From Symbiodinium natans (Eukaryota > Sar > Dinophyceae > Suessiales > Symbiodiniaceae): 64,000 bases of DNA. Position 1 is the first letter of the stretch; every line of letters begins with the position of its first letter. Positions 51,603-60,984 of this stretch are shown here, piece after piece. Under the pieces are notes generated by a model. The model saw only the letters and a list, made by a program, of their open reading frames with translations. It searched no databases and was not told the DNA's origin. The stretch lies in assembly GCA_905221605.1 (NCBI GenBank), contig CAJNDS010002735.1, forward strand, positions 62,001 through 126,000. The letters are read 5' to 3'. The position numbers were made by a program, and so were the translations under genes.

Positions 51603-51863
51603 TTAGGGGTTCTGTCTTAGGCTAGGGGGCTTATGCTCAGGAAAGCCAGGGTTTGGAGGCCGGCCTTTGGGGGGGTAAGGTTTGGATGACGATTCGCCGA
51701 GATTGTGTGGGAGTTCAGCCCCTGCATGATGAAATGCTATGAACGAAGATCCTAGGAGGACTCGAAAAGTGGGTCCACGAGGCTCTCGCAAGTCAAGTGC
51801 TGTCTGAGGCGCGGCATCACTGCCCGAGGGTGCCGGGGGCGCAAAGGTGGACTGGATGGCCAT
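51603..51863 (-). CDS. possible first exon of the small membrane protein gene
   Basis: Open from an ATG near 51860 with DLREPRGPTFRVLLGSSFIA in the middle; a GC donor follows AFHH. The downstream part reads into telomeric sequence and is unlikely to be coding. Confidence 0.42.
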   Translation of the reverse strand: MAIQSTFAPPAPSGSDAAPQTALDLREPRGPTFRVLLGSSFIAFHHAGAELPHNLGESSSKPYPPKGRPPNPGFPEHKPPSLRQNP

Positions 51864-52100
51864 GTAACCTCACTGAACCATGGGGGGCTAAGACATAGGG
51901 TCGTTCCAGGGCCAGGGACGATGCGGGAGATCAGATGAGTTGGGGAATGGAGCAAGGATTCAGTTCTACAATCCTGGCTATGCCAAGAGGCACTTTCCTG
52001 CTGTTGACAGCCCTGAATTGTGGCTAAAAGCCCGGGCGGCACAGCCGTGAACGCCACCGAGACTGAATCTACGTCTCACTTTGCTGTCGTGCCCTGCAGC

Positions 52101-53052
52101 TTAGCAGCTGAAGGAGGCGTCCACAGGGTGGATGTCCTCAGTGTCTCTCGCCAGCTTCACTTGCCCGGTTCCTAGATTTCTACAACCCTGCGGTAGGCTT
52201 TGGGGCCCGGGTCCCTCGAACGAAATAGGACCGCACTTCACACAGGAAGGTTGCAGGAAAACATGGAACCCCAGGCCATGTTGAAGCGAGATAGGCACCC
52301 ACCCGCTTCTTCTCCCACGCCCCCCCTCCCCAAACAACTCCCCCCAGCCCGCATCTTCTCGCGCCTTCACCGCCAAGGGCAAGGAGCTCAGCTGGCAGAG
52401 GTGCGTGCGGAAGGTCTCGAAGGTGGCCCAAAGCCGGCGGTCCTGAGACCAGCCCTTCGATGCTTAAAGCCCCAAATCCCTAAATCTCAGTGGAAGCTCG
52501 AAACCCCTAAGCTCTAAGCCCTAAAGCCTTAAGCCCAAAAACCCTCCTTGTCGGGGAGGGGGGGTCGGGGTTGCCGGTTGCCGGGCTTCAGGGTGAACTC
52601 CTGAACCAGTTTGGGACTTTTACAGGGCCTATGAGGGCTTCTTTTCGGGTTTACGGGGCTCATGGGGTTTGGGGCTTGCGTCGCTGGAGGGTGTGTGCTG
52701 TCGGACGCAAGAGCCAAATGTGCCCTTAGAAGTCCTACTCCTCCATGGCACCAAGTCGAAAACTATGACTTTAAGGACCCTGCTGCTGTCTCTGGAACAG
52801 CTTTAGGGAGGGCCTCCTTCAGGTCCGGCACAGCAGTGAGGAGTGCGCGACGTGATGGGATGGGCAGTGCAGGGTAATATAGGGGTCGGAATATTTCCGA
52901 ACAATGTGCCTTTATAGTCCCTGCATAAATATACTACAATAAACCCCAAAAAACCCTGTTCTAAATATAAAGGCCCCGTAGTAGATTGGGCATTCCGGGG
53001 CCGCCTTCTCGCCGAGGTTGGCCACGAAGCCCGTCGGCCCCGAAACGATGTC
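52101..53052 (-). CDS. multi-exon gene of unknown function (3' part)
   Basis: Exons 53005-53052 (DIVSGPTGFVANLGEK, GC donor), a probable one near 52760-52805 (EALPKAVPETAAG), 52547-52600 (EFTLKPGNRQPRPPLPDK, GA donor) and the terminal 52101-52442, starting DRRLWATFETFRTHLCQLSS and ending DIHPVDASFSC with TAA. In the terminal exon one frame is open throughout, but the part after GWGELFGEG is Gly/Arg-rich and may hide an intron that re-enters at GTGQVKLARDTED. The 52547|52442 join is phase 0. No family recognised. Confidence 0.55.
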
Positions 53053-53067
53053 CTCCCAGGCAGCACG

Positions 53068-53178
53068 GTTTAGGGTTTAGGGCTTAGGGTTTAGGGTTTA
53101 GGGTTTAGGGTTTAGGGTTTAGGGTTTAGGGTTTAGGGTTGAGGGTTTAGGGTTTAGGGTTAGGGTTAGGGTTTTGGC
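53068..53178. repeat. TTTAGGG array
   Basis: About 15 heptamers starting 16 bp upstream of exon 53005-53052. Confidence 0.94.
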
Positions 53179-53474
53179 TTTAGGGTTCGACTTCTGGGCA
53201 AGTCATCCCACACACTCCCTCAGTGTCCGTCTTCGGCGCGAGCGACGCAGGCAGATGCCTTGTGAGCAGATGCCGCACGATCTGTGTCACCTGGGAAACA
53301 GGGGCTCGGCGCGAACTCAACTTGTTCTGGCAGACCCAAACTGTGCTGTTAACATGACTGATAGTAAATCGTATTCAGTTTATGAAACATTCTCTTCTAC
53401 TATAAAAAGCATTAAGATGTTGCATCTTACGAATATTCTAAATACCATGAGTTCTTGTACCCATTGCAACAAAT

Positions 53475-53855
53475 TCAATGGCCCCCGCTCTGCCAGCAAG
53501 GCTCCACCGCTGGCTGCTTCGGAGTCTCGACGGACCTCTCTGCAGGAGGCTTCTCCCAAACCACGCATTCGAGGATGCTCCCATCCTCAGGGCGAATCGT
53601 GAAGCCACAAAGTCCGGTCAACTGCCTCGGAACAACGAGCCTTGAAGCGCCGGAGCTCACTCCTGTCAGTGCCTCGGGTTCTTCTCAGAGTCACGCAGGC
53701 TACGTCGGCTACGTCACAGGCCCGTGGGAGCTCGGCAACCAACAGGGGAAACGAGCCAATCGCTCCCTCACGCAAGATCTCAACGCCCAGTCACCCCACA
53801 GCTGGCGGAACTTCGTCGCGGCAGCATCCTCCAGTCTCAGAGCCATTCCGTGCAT
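53475..53855 (-). CDS. small two-exon protein (about 93 aa)
   Basis: Exon 1 (53772-53855) starts with ATG: MHGMALRLEDAAATKFRQLW, ending at a GTGAGG donor. Exon 2 (53475-53672) starts ALTGVSSGASRLVVPRQL, contains GFTIRPEDGSILECVVWEK, ends EPCWQSGGH and TGA. The ATG follows CCCCCCAGCACCTAG, which could be the trans-splice acceptor. It lies in a repeat-free island and both exons have better composition than other frames. Longer exon 1 variants (donor after PVT) are possible. Function unknown. Confidence 0.55.
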
Positions 53856-53988
53856 CTAGGTGCTGGGGGGCTGTTATGATTATTGTGTACTGTAGCTAAA
53901 TATATTGTCTTTACGTTTACATCTACATCGTTCTGCGTCCTTACACGATTCGATTGACGATCGTACATGCATGATCTATCACACTTGC

Positions 53989-54192
53989 TGCTGATCATCA
54001 TCACCAATGTGACCACAACAATCATCCGCCTCATCGCCATTCCCTTTGCCCTAAGCCTTAGGCCCGAGTTAAACCCCAAAAAAAACCTTAAAACACCCAA
54101 AAAACCCTGAAAACCCCTGAAAACCCTGAACCTGTAAACCCCTGAAAACCCTGAACCTCTAAACCCTAAACCCTAACCCTAAACCCTAAACC
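53989..54192 (+). repeat. 204-bp direct repeat, left copy
   Basis: Identical to 54977-55180 with no difference over 204 bp. It starts in unique sequence (TGCTGATCATCATCACC) and ends in CCCTGAA and CCCTAAA units. The pair brackets 784 bp of internal repeats, like the terminal repeats of a small element or a recent segmental duplication. Confidence 0.9.
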
Positions 54193-54224
54193 TCTCTTTC
54201 ATATATAATTTAAATGTTAAGGAG

Positions 54225-54297
54225 TTACTGGGCAAGGTCGCCGTTTTACTGGGCAAGGTCGCCGTTTTACTGGGCAAGGTCGCCGTTTTACTGGGCT
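54225..54297 (+). repeat. 22-bp minisatellite
   Basis: Three and a half copies of TTACTGGGCAAGGTCGCCGT plus TT, directly inside the 204-bp repeat pair. Confidence 0.92.
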
Positions 54298-54469
54298 ACC
54301 CCAGAGCGGCCAGGGTCCCTATTAAAAATGCGATTTTTTAGTACTGAAATCGACGGTTCTGGGTGGTCTCTTGTTCTCCGGATTTTCGACGAACACCGAG
54401 CCTTCACCGACAGAGGGCCCCCGCCACCCCCCCCCCCCACCCCCCCCCCTGGGTGACCCCAGGATCGGC

Positions 54470-54850
54470 CCGTCGTAACGCCTCACCCCTTCCAAGCACA
54501 CCCCCGATAAGCAAGACCTGGAATCATGTATTTTCACTCGTAACGTCTCATCCCTTCCAAGCACATCATCCAAGCACATCACCCCCCGATAAGCAAGACC
54601 TGGAATCATGCACTTTCACTCGTAACATCTCACCCCTTCCAAGCATGATTCCAGGTCTTGCTTATCGGGGGGTGATGTGCTTGGAAGGGGTGAGGCGTTA
54701 CGAGTGAAAATGCATGATTCCAGGTCTTGCTTATCGGGGGGTGATGTGCTTGGAAGGGGTGAGACGTTACGAGTGACAGTGAAAATGCATGATTCCAGGT
54801 CTTGGTTATCGGGGGGCGATGTGCTTGGAAGGGGTGAGACGTTACGGCAT
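54470..54850. repeat. large inverted and tandem repeat block
   Basis: Units of about 60-85 bp containing CCTTCCAAGCACATCACC and GATAAGCAAGACCTGGAATC run twice in one direction (54480-54625) and then three times as reverse complement (54640-54845), with the turn near 54637. The arms could form a long hairpin. Confidence 0.88.
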
Positions 54851-54976
54851 GGGTGCGTCGGACTAGAAATTAAGAAAAACTTTTTATTTTCTTAATGTTA
54901 TGGGATTCTTTGGGCGGGTGGGTTTTTTTCCGTTGCCTACACACACTGCTGGCCTAGTAAATGCTCGAACTTGAGA

Positions 54977-55180
54977 TGCTGATCATCATCACCAATGTGA
55001 CCACAACAATCATCCGCCTCATCGCCATTCCCTTTGCCCTAAGCCTTAGGCCCGAGTTAAACCCCAAAAAAAACCTTAAAACACCCAAAAAACCCTGAAA
55101 ACCCCTGAAAACCCTGAACCTGTAAACCCCTGAAAACCCTGAACCTCTAAACCCTAAACCCTAACCCTAAACCCTAAACC
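54977..55180 (+). repeat. 204-bp direct repeat, right copy
   Basis: Second identical copy of 53989-54192. CCCTAAA units continue to 55210 after it. Confidence 0.9.
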
Positions 55181-55245
55181 CTAAACCCTCAACCCTAAAC
55201 CCTAAACCCTAACACTTCAGGAAGGAAGGGGGTTGAGCCCAGGTC

Positions 55246-55314
55246 CTGCGCAGATGGGCCGCGGTCCACCACTCGCTCCAAGTGTTCCGGGGCCAGGATC
55301 AGGCCGATGAGCAC
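55246..55314 (-). CDS. exon (VLIGLILAPEHLERVVDRGP)
   Basis: 69 nt, phase 0, between GAGCTCAG and a CAG|GA donor. The hydrophobic strand and amphipathic helix look like part of an enzyme fold. Gene identity unknown. Confidence 0.55.
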
Positions 55315-55499
55315 CTGAGCTCTGCAGGCGTGGGCTAGGGGTGGATTAGGTCCTTGGGTTTACATAGATTTTAGGGTTTAGGATTGATAGGCCCTATGTT
55401 ATAGGGTTTAGGGCTTATAGGCCCTAGATTATAGGGTTTAGGCCCTAAACCCTACACCCCTAAACCTATCAACCCTCTACGCCTCCCAAAGGCCAGGGC

Positions 55500-55562
55500 A
55501 CCGCAACGCCGGTCTCGGGAAGATGCTCCGCCCATCGGGGACAGAGGCTGCCCACCCACCGC
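55500..55562 (-). CDS. candidate exon (RWVGSLCPRWAEHLPE)
   Basis: Open after CAGTCAG with two Trp. The donor is unclear. Confidence 0.35.
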
Positions 55563-55580
55563 CTGACTGCAGTTGGGGGA

Positions 55581-55737
55581 TACTTGGAGGTTCATGGTAC
55601 TTGCTCACCCAGTTATAACTGCACGTATAGCTGTACTTATTGCTGTGCTTATACCCATATTAGGGCACTTAAGGGGCTTGTAAGTGGGTTATAAGTACAG
55701 TTGGAATTGGTTAATAAGTACCAGGAACCTCCAAGTA
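55581..55737. mobile_element. MITE-like element, family C copy 2
   Basis: 157 bp with terminal inverted repeats TACTTGGAGGTTCATGGTAC and GTACCAGGAACCTCCAAGTA (one mismatch), and repeated TATAACTG/ATAAGTAC motifs inside. Confidence 0.75.
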
Positions 55738-55864
55738 GGATTAGGGGGACCCTTGGGGATATAGACCTTCTGCATAAGGTCCCTGTCTAAGACAGCCAGA
55801 CGAGGGTTACAAGGGTTCCCTCTTCAGGGTCCCGCCCTTTTCCTACCTAGGATGTACTGGTTCT

Positions 55865-56120
55865 TAGTTTAGGGGGTTGGGGGGCTTGAGGGTCTGGTTT
55901 AAGAGTTCAGGGTTTAGGGTTCAGGGTTAGGGGTTGAGGGGTTTAGGGGTTGAGGGTCAACAGGGTCGAGGGTTTTCGGCTCAGGGTTAGGGGTTGAGGG
56001 GTTGGGGCGGTTGAGGGTCCAGGGGCTTAAGGGTTGAGGGCTTAGGGTTCAGGGTTGAGCTCCAGGGTTTAGGGTTGAGGGCCCAGGGGCTTAAGGTTGA
56101 AGGGGTTGCCTGTTGAGGTC
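55865..56120. repeat. degenerate GGGTTGAGGG tract
   Basis: Loosely repeated GGGTTGAGGG, GGGTTCAGGG and GGGCTTAAGG units, a decayed telomeric-variant array. Confidence 0.75.
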
Positions 56121-56231
56121 GAGGGTTTGGGGTTTAGGGTGCGTGCCAGTGTACGCGCGCCGGGAGTTCGTCGGTTCTTTAGATTTGACATCGCGCGCTT
56201 GCACAGCTTAGTACGCTTAAGGCCAAAGCAC

Positions 56232-56267
56232 CTCAACAGTGAGGTTACTCTCCGAGCCCTCCCAGAC
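56232..56267 (-). CDS. candidate exon (VWEGSESNLTVE)
   Basis: 36 nt, phase 0, CCTCCAG acceptor and GTGCTT donor. Adjacent upstream sequence on the same strand (TWVLDPGAWRTS) is also open. The plus strand has a competing frame (56097-56342). Confidence 0.42.
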
Positions 56268-56479
56268 CTGGAGGTTCGCCACGCGCCGGGGTCGAGCACC
56301 CACGTCTTTGGGCAGCGGTGCTCTCGCCAGTTTAGGGCGTAGGGTTGAGGGTGAGGGTTTTGGAAGTAAGGAATTATCTTCCCACGACTAAGAGCCGAAC
56401 AAGCTGAGGAACCTTTGAAGGCTGGGGTTCGCCGGCGTGGTTTATGGCTTTGGGGTGTGGAGTGTTGAGGGTTCAGGGC

Positions 56480-56668
56480 TTAGGGATTGTCACTCATGGA
56501 CTGTCCAGGGCTTGGGATTGTTCGGGAGGGGTTCGAGGTGGTGGGGTGCTCCAAACAAGCCCCTGACCAAGACAGACTGCTGCCACTCATGAATTCGTAG
56601 TGCTCTGCACGCGAGCCACACAGCGGCACGAACACAGCGGTCGTCCAAGCCAGCGCGCAGAACACATC
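56480..56668 (-). CDS. exon with hydrophobic helix
   Basis: After GCCTCAG the minus strand reads DVFCALAWTTAVFVPLCGSR then AEHYEFMSGSSLSWSGACLE, and stops at 56480. The first part resembles a TM helix or one helical repeat. The true donor may lie anywhere in the second part. Confidence 0.5.
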   Translation of the reverse strand, partial: DVFCALAWTTAVFVPLCGSRAEHYEFMSGSSLSWSGACLEHPTTSNPSRTIPSPGQSMSDNP

Positions 56669-56729
56669 CTGAGGCATCTCAGGGGCTTACAAGGTTTTAG
56701 GGTTGAGTGGTTTGGGGTTTAGGGTTTCG

Positions 56730-57075
56730 GCAACCTTAAACTCTAAAGTCTAAGCAACTCCCATACAACCTTAAGCCCGAAACTCCTAAACAACCTTACA
56801 ACTGCTAAACATGACGACCAAACCCGAAACAACAGCCTCAAGCTCCAATCCCGTAGCCAAAACTTCGAAAGCGAACTCAAACATCAGACCCTACACATGC
56901 CTACACAACCCCAAGCCACCCAGACCTAAACCACACAACCCTAAGCAAACCCCCCCACAACCCTAAACAACCCCTCTTTTTTTTTGCCTAAAAGGCAACT
57001 GTCAAGCCCTCGAAACAACCCTAAACTCTAAACAGCCTCCAAACAACCCTAAACCCTAAATAAACCCGAACAGCC
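56730..57075. other. spacer of CCCTAAA-like degenerate units
   Basis: Loose repeats of ACAACCCTAA and CTAAACAACC with a T-run at 56977. No gene. Confidence 0.6.
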
Positions 57076-57090
57076 CCAAAAACCCTGAAC

Positions 57091-57154
57091 CTTCAGACCG
57101 AACTGCGAAGACGCTGCGCCACGGCGAGGGCTTCGGGCAGATCCGGCGGAAGGC
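57091..57154 (-). CDS. exon (AFRRICPKPSPWRSVFAVRS)
   Basis: 64 nt between CCTCCAG and a G|GTTCAG donor. Well-bordered basic peptide. The plus strand gives a Gly/Arg-rich alternative. Confidence 0.48.
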
Positions 57155-57184
57155 CTGGAGGGCTCTTGGAGGCGGGCTCGTTAA

Positions 57185-57680
57185 GGGGGGCAGTAGGCTT
57201 CAGGGTTTAGGGTTTGGGGTTCGGGGTTTAGGGTTTAGGGTTTAGGGTTTGAGGTTCAGGGTTCAGGGTTTAGGGTTTAGGGTTAGGGTTTCGCGAATCA
57301 GCCTTAGGGGGGCTGTACGGGCTCTGAAGCTGGGCTTCGGGGCTTTGAGGGTTTTAGGGTTAGAAGGGCTTTGGGGGATTTAGGCGTTAAGGGTCTCAAG
57401 GCTTTCGGGTCTGTGCCTTCGCGGCTTGCTGTTTGAGACTTCTGGGCTCAAAAGGTTTTTGGGGTTTAAGATGGCTTTAAGGCTCTAGGGGTTTAGGGCT
57501 TAGGATTTAGGACTTAAGGCTTTGCAGCTTTGCAGGTTTTGGGGCTTTCCTGGGTTAAGGTCCTAGAGCTCAGGAGTCAGGGTTGGGCTGAAGGGTTTTT
57601 GCCCTTAACCCCAAATCCATGAAGGGTTTAGGGACTCCCTTTCTTTTGGACCAGGTAGGGCTAAGGCTTTGGAGTGCGGG
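57185..57680. other. spacer with TTTAGGG cluster and degenerate GGCTTTAGGG sequence
   Basis: TTTAGGG and TTCAGGG units at 57200-57290, then loosely repetitive G/T-rich sequence. No exon recognised. Confidence 0.55.
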
Positions 57681-57830
57681 GTTTAGGGTTTAGGGTTTAG
57701 GGTTTAGGGTTTAGGGTTTAGGGTTTAGGGTTTAGGGTTTAGGGTTTAGGGTTTAGGGTTTGGGGTTTAGGGTTTCGGGTTTCGGGTTTCGGGTTTAGGG
57801 TTTAGGGTTTAGGGTTTCGGGTTTCCAGGG
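57681..57830. repeat. TTTAGGG/TTTCGGG array
   Basis: About 20 heptamers, with three consecutive TTTCGGG units. Confidence 0.94.
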
Positions 57831-57852
57831 CTTGCCGGGGGGACGGGTGGGC

Positions 57853-57918
57853 TTCCGGGTCGGAAGATTCGAAGCCCAGCTGCCCGGAGTTGCCTCCTCG
57901 TTGGCTGGCGCCTCTGTC
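57853..57918 (-). CDS. candidate exon (DRGASQRGGNSGQLGFESSD)
   Basis: 66 nt, phase 0, CCTCCAG acceptor and GC donor. Polar peptide. The plus strand is open too. Confidence 0.4.
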
Positions 57919-57954
57919 CTGGAGGGTCTTGAAGTTTCGGGGTGGTAAAAAAGG

Positions 57955-58055
57955 GTTTAGGGTCTCGGGTTTAGGGTTTAAGGTTCAGGGCTTAAGGTTT
58001 AGTTTAGGGTTTAGGGTTTAGGGTTTAGGGTTTAGGGTTTAGGGTTTAGGGTTTA
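57955..58055. repeat. TTTAGGG array
   Basis: About 12 heptamers with TTTAAGG variants. Confidence 0.92.
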
Positions 58056-58297
58056 AGGGCTTGGTGGACTTGTGGTTCAAGGGCCCTGAATAGCCCCCAC
58101 CTAGAACCTCCCGGCTCTGTCTCTTCTAAGCAGTTGAAGCATGGTCCCAGCCCCAAGAGGCCCAAGTCCTCAGGTCCGGGCACATTGCCATGCTTGGAAG
58201 CTCCGGCAGTCTCAGGCAGAGGTCCTGGGTTGGTTCCAGGATTCTGCATGCCAAGCCGCGGAGTCTCACATCCGAATAAGCCTTCTAAAAACATATG

Positions 58298-58372
58298 GGT
58301 GGCTTCCGAAAATCAGGGGTACCTTCTTGGGGGTCCTTACTAGAAGGGAATCCTACTATTTTGGGGGGTCTA
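58298..58372. mobile_element. MITE-like element, family A, diverged copy
   Basis: Left end GGTGGCTTCCGAAAATCAGGGG and interior GGAATCCTACTATTTTGGGG match family A. The right end is reduced. Confidence 0.45.
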
Positions 58373-58395
58373 CTTGAGGATATTTTTCTCCAAGC

Positions 58396-58452
58396 ATCCC
58401 AGGTAAGCTCCGGCGTGGCCTGGCAGCCGAAGACCGTGTCAAAAGGGTCTGC
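58396..58452 (-). CDS. exon (ADPFDTVFGCQATPELTWD)
   Basis: 57 nt, phase 0, after TCACCCTGGATCAG, with a GC donor. Strongly protein-like. Identity unknown. Confidence 0.5.
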
Positions 58453-58497
58453 CTGATCCAGGGTGAGCAAGAATGGGGGAGGAAGAACCACAAAACC

Positions 58498-58600
58498 CTA
58501 AACCCTAAACCCTAAGCCCCTAAACCCTAAACCCTAAACCCTAAACCCTAAACCCCAAACCCCAAACCCTAAACCTAAACCCCATAAACCCGAAACCTTG
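58498..58600. repeat. CCCTAAA array
   Basis: About 12 heptamers with CCCCAAA variants. TTTAGGG-type units follow on the other side at 58700-58810. Confidence 0.9.
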
Positions 58601-58619
58601 ATCCTGAAGGCCGCCTGGC

Positions 58620-58658
58620 CTGGGAGTCCATGGCCCGGAGAGCGCGCTTGGCCTCCCA
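58620..58658 (-). CDS. candidate exon (WEAKRALRAMDSQ)
   Basis: 39 nt, phase 0, GGCTGCAG acceptor and CAG|GC donor. The plus strand is also open (GRLAWESMARRARLASHCSL). By context the minus strand is preferred. Confidence 0.42.
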
Positions 58659-59051
58659 CTGCAGCCTCTAACTGCCGGGTGCTTGGCGCGGTGTGTGCGC
58701 GGGTTTAGGGTTTAGGGTTTGGGGTTTGGGGTTGAGGGTTGAGGGTTGAGGGTTTAGTGTTCAGGGTTTAGGGTTTAGGGTTTGGGGTTTAGGGTTTAGG
58801 GTTTGGGGCTTGGATGAGTTTGGGTTTGTTTGGGGTGCATGGGCTTCTCTTGGGGGCTACGGGCTGTCAGGATTTCAGGGAATCTCAGGCTGAGTGTTCA
58901 GTATCGAAGTCGTTCGGGGCGGGTGTGTCGAATGCTCTCTTGCCGCAACCGCCAGAGGTTGCGCAGGGGTTTTGGGCTTTCGGTTTGACACGTTAAGGCT
59001 CTGGGGCGCTGCAAGGTGTAGAGTTTTACTCAGTGTGTCTTCACTGCTAGC

Positions 59052-59153
59052 CTGATAGCTGAAGAACTTGAAGAACTGCATGAAAACTCCGATGCATCCG
59101 AGGGTCTCCTCCATGACCGGACCAACTCTGCAGAGGAAGTTGACCGAGCCGTC
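59052..59153 (-). CDS. exon with hydrophobic helix
   Basis: 102 nt, phase 0, between GCGAAAG and CAG|GC. It encodes DGSVNFLCRVGPVMEETLGC followed by IGVFMQFFKFFSYQ. Clear coding character. Identity unknown. Confidence 0.58.
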
Positions 59154-59289
59154 CTTTCGCAATCGAATGTCCACGCTTCTTAGCGGGTTTCGGTTTAGGG
59201 GTTAGGGTTTAGGGTTTAGGGTTTTGGGTTTTGGGTTTTGGGTTTAGGGTTAGAACTCGGATGTTCAAAGGCCCCTTGGAGTATGCCGC

Positions 59290-59455
59290 CCGGACACAGC
59301 GTCGTAGAAGTGCGCGGTGGCCGCCTCTGTCTTCGAAGTAAACTCGAAACCGAGGCACCATGTGAAAAAGCGATGTCAAACCCAGCTCTGCCCAACTCAC
59401 GCGCCTGCGCCTCCATGGCAGAGAGCGCGGCAGAGCCCGCCACACCAAAGGTGAC
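59290..59455 (-). CDS. two exons, nucleotide-binding-like sequence
   Basis: 59359-59455 reads VTFGVAGSAALSAMEAQARE then LGRAGFDIAFSH, with a GTGCCT donor; 59290-59326 reads AATAHFYDAVS, with a GC donor. The split codon (G + AG) closes to Glu. VTFGVAGSAALSAMEAQARE could be a glycine-rich strand-loop-helix, but no named family fits safely. The first intron would be only 32 nt. Confidence 0.5.
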
Positions 59456-59483
59456 CTGCAGGTTAGGGAAGGAGCAGGGTGTA

Positions 59484-59560
59484 GGGGTTTAGGGTTTAGG
59501 GTCTAGGGTCTAGGGTTTAGGGTCTAGGGTTTAGGGTTTAGGGTTTAGGAAGGTTCCAAA
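59484..59560. repeat. TTTAGGG/TCTAGGG array
   Basis: About ten units. Confidence 0.9.
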
Positions 59561-59677
59561 TGCTCTTCTCAAAGTAGCTAGAAAGGAGGAGGTTTTGCAG
59601 GCGCAGCTTGATTCGACTCCCGCCTTCTGCTCACTCCACTCCGTCGAGGCCAGAAAGCTTAAGGTCAACCTTGGCAT
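59560..59677 (-). CDS. coding-like stretch interrupted by in-frame TGA
   Basis: After TTTCCAG the minus strand reads AKVDLKLSGLDGVE, then TGA at 59631-59633, then in the same frame SRIKLRLQNLLLSSYFEKSI. Both halves look coding. Either a nonsense mutation, a very short intron, or two exons with an AGAAG acceptor before the second half. Confidence 0.42.
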
Positions 59678-59689
59678 CTGGAAAACCAG

Positions 59690-59775
59690 GGTTTAGGGTT
59701 TAGGGTTTAGCGTTTAGGGTTTAAGGTTTAGGGTTTAGGGTTTGGGGTTTAGGGTTTAGGGTTTAGGGTTTAGGG
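59690..59775. repeat. TTTAGGG array
   Basis: About 11 heptamers with single variants. Confidence 0.92.
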
Positions 59776-59988
59776 AGAGGTGAAGGGTTTCCGTGACCTT
59801 AAGTCATTGTTTGGAAGGGCTGCCTCCGCCTCAGGGGCAGGATCGACAAAGTACGTCACAGCAGGCTCCACTCGCGGTTCGAGTTTTGGGGGATTGAGGG
59901 GCGGCCCGCTGGCCGGCACTAGAATTGAGGGAAGGAGGGCCAGGGTGGCTCGTTCGGGATTTGAAAGGCAAGCGCTATCTGCATGTCT
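59776..59988 (-). CDS. open coding-like exon, competing with a plus-strand frame
   Basis: After ACATGCAG the minus strand is open for about 70 codons (SNPERATLALLPSILVPASG ... EPAVTYFVDPAPEAEAALPN) to a TAA in the flanking array. The plus strand is open as well (59780-60025), with a Ser/Gly/Arg-rich product. The minus reading has the better composition and acceptor. Confidence 0.42.
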
Positions 59989-60005
59989 CCCGAAAACCCT
60001 AAACC

Positions 60006-60120
60006 CTAAACGTTATTGGCTTTGAGCCCAGAAGCTTGAAGAGCTGAAACGATGATGTCTGCGTCGGCGCCACGCCAGCGGTATTCGCCGCGTGTGCCGC
60101 AAACATGGATAAGAGGAAGC
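60006..60120 (-). CDS. terminal exon of an unidentified gene
   Basis: 115 nt after TGCTCTCCCAG, encoding LPLIHVCGTRGEYRWRGADA then DIIVSALQASGLKANNV and a TAG. The sequence upstream in the same frame is open and hydrophobic (GILFLLLVELAHALCC), so the exon may be longer. Strong coding character; family not recognised. Confidence 0.55.
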
Positions 60121-60478
60121 CTGGGAGAGCAGCAAAGAGCATGAGCAAGCTCCACCAAGAGAAGAAACAGGATACCGGGCTCAGGGATGCGCGTTTTGAG
60201 CGCGCGGGGCAAACTAAACTAGATAGACCTTACGACAAGCTCAGGGATTTGCCCAGGGTGGCAACCAGAATTGAAACCCTAAACCCTAGATCCTTTGAAC
60301 CCTAAACCCTAAACCCTCGACCCTTTGAACCCTAAACCAGCATGGCACAGAAGCAAAACTGCATCGCAAGGGCCGCTGACCGGCGTGGAGACGGCGCGGT
60401 CGGAGCCCGCAGCCAGGAACCCACAGCAGCGAGCCCAGCGCTTCCTTGGGAGGCTCCCCTGATTCAATCCTAGCCGAC

Positions 60479-60594
60479 CCAAAAACGCTCCCTCGACATG
60501 ACCCAGTCTTCTGCGCCCAGGTGCAGAAGAAAGATCCCGTCGCGCAGGGCTGTGAACCGCTCCAAACAGGAGTGCAACGTCTCCAGATGCTGCC
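60479..60594 (-). CDS. exon (QHLETLHSCLERFTALRDGI...)
   Basis: 116 nt between GAGCCCAG and a GTCGGC donor. It encodes 38 residues with FLLHLGAEDWVMSRERFW. The other minus frames are open too, but this one has the best composition and both splice borders. Confidence 0.52.
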
Positions 60595-60729
60595 CTGGGC
60601 TCTAAACGGTCTTGTAACGCTTTTGGAGGTCGGGGGGGGGGGAATTGAATCCTCTGAGGGCACCCCAAAACCCTTTCTTCAACTCTGAAACCCTGGAGCT
60701 GGCAAGGGCCCCCCCCCCCCCCCCCAGGC

Positions 60730-60768
60730 TTCCCTGAGAGCCGCGCTCATCCGCGCGTCCTCCAGCAC
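60730..60768 (-). CDS. exon (VLEDARMSAALRE)
   Basis: 39 nt, phase 0, TTAGCAG acceptor and GAA|GC donor. Helical peptide. Probably an upstream exon of the gene containing 60479-60594, though phases require one more exon between them. Confidence 0.5.
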
Positions 60769-60799
60769 CTGCTAAGACTTTCGGTTTGAGCCTTTGGGG

Positions 60800-60984
60800 C
60801 GTTTAGGGCCCTGAGCAGGCAGGAAAAGGAACCGATGTCACAAGGCCGAGGAACACAACTATTGTAGTGGGCCGTGGAAGGCGCTGCGCCGTTCTCCAGA
60901 GACCTGTCGGGGCGCACAGCGTTTCGATCCTCGGCGTGCGCATCGGGATTGGGGAGTGTAGGATTGGCAAACCTGCAATCCTAA
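60800..60984. other. spacer with possible hydrophobic minus-strand exon
   Basis: Around 60830-60892 the minus strand after GGCGCAG reads RLPRPTTIVVFLGLVTSVPF. The plus strand is also open. Unresolved. Confidence 0.35.
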
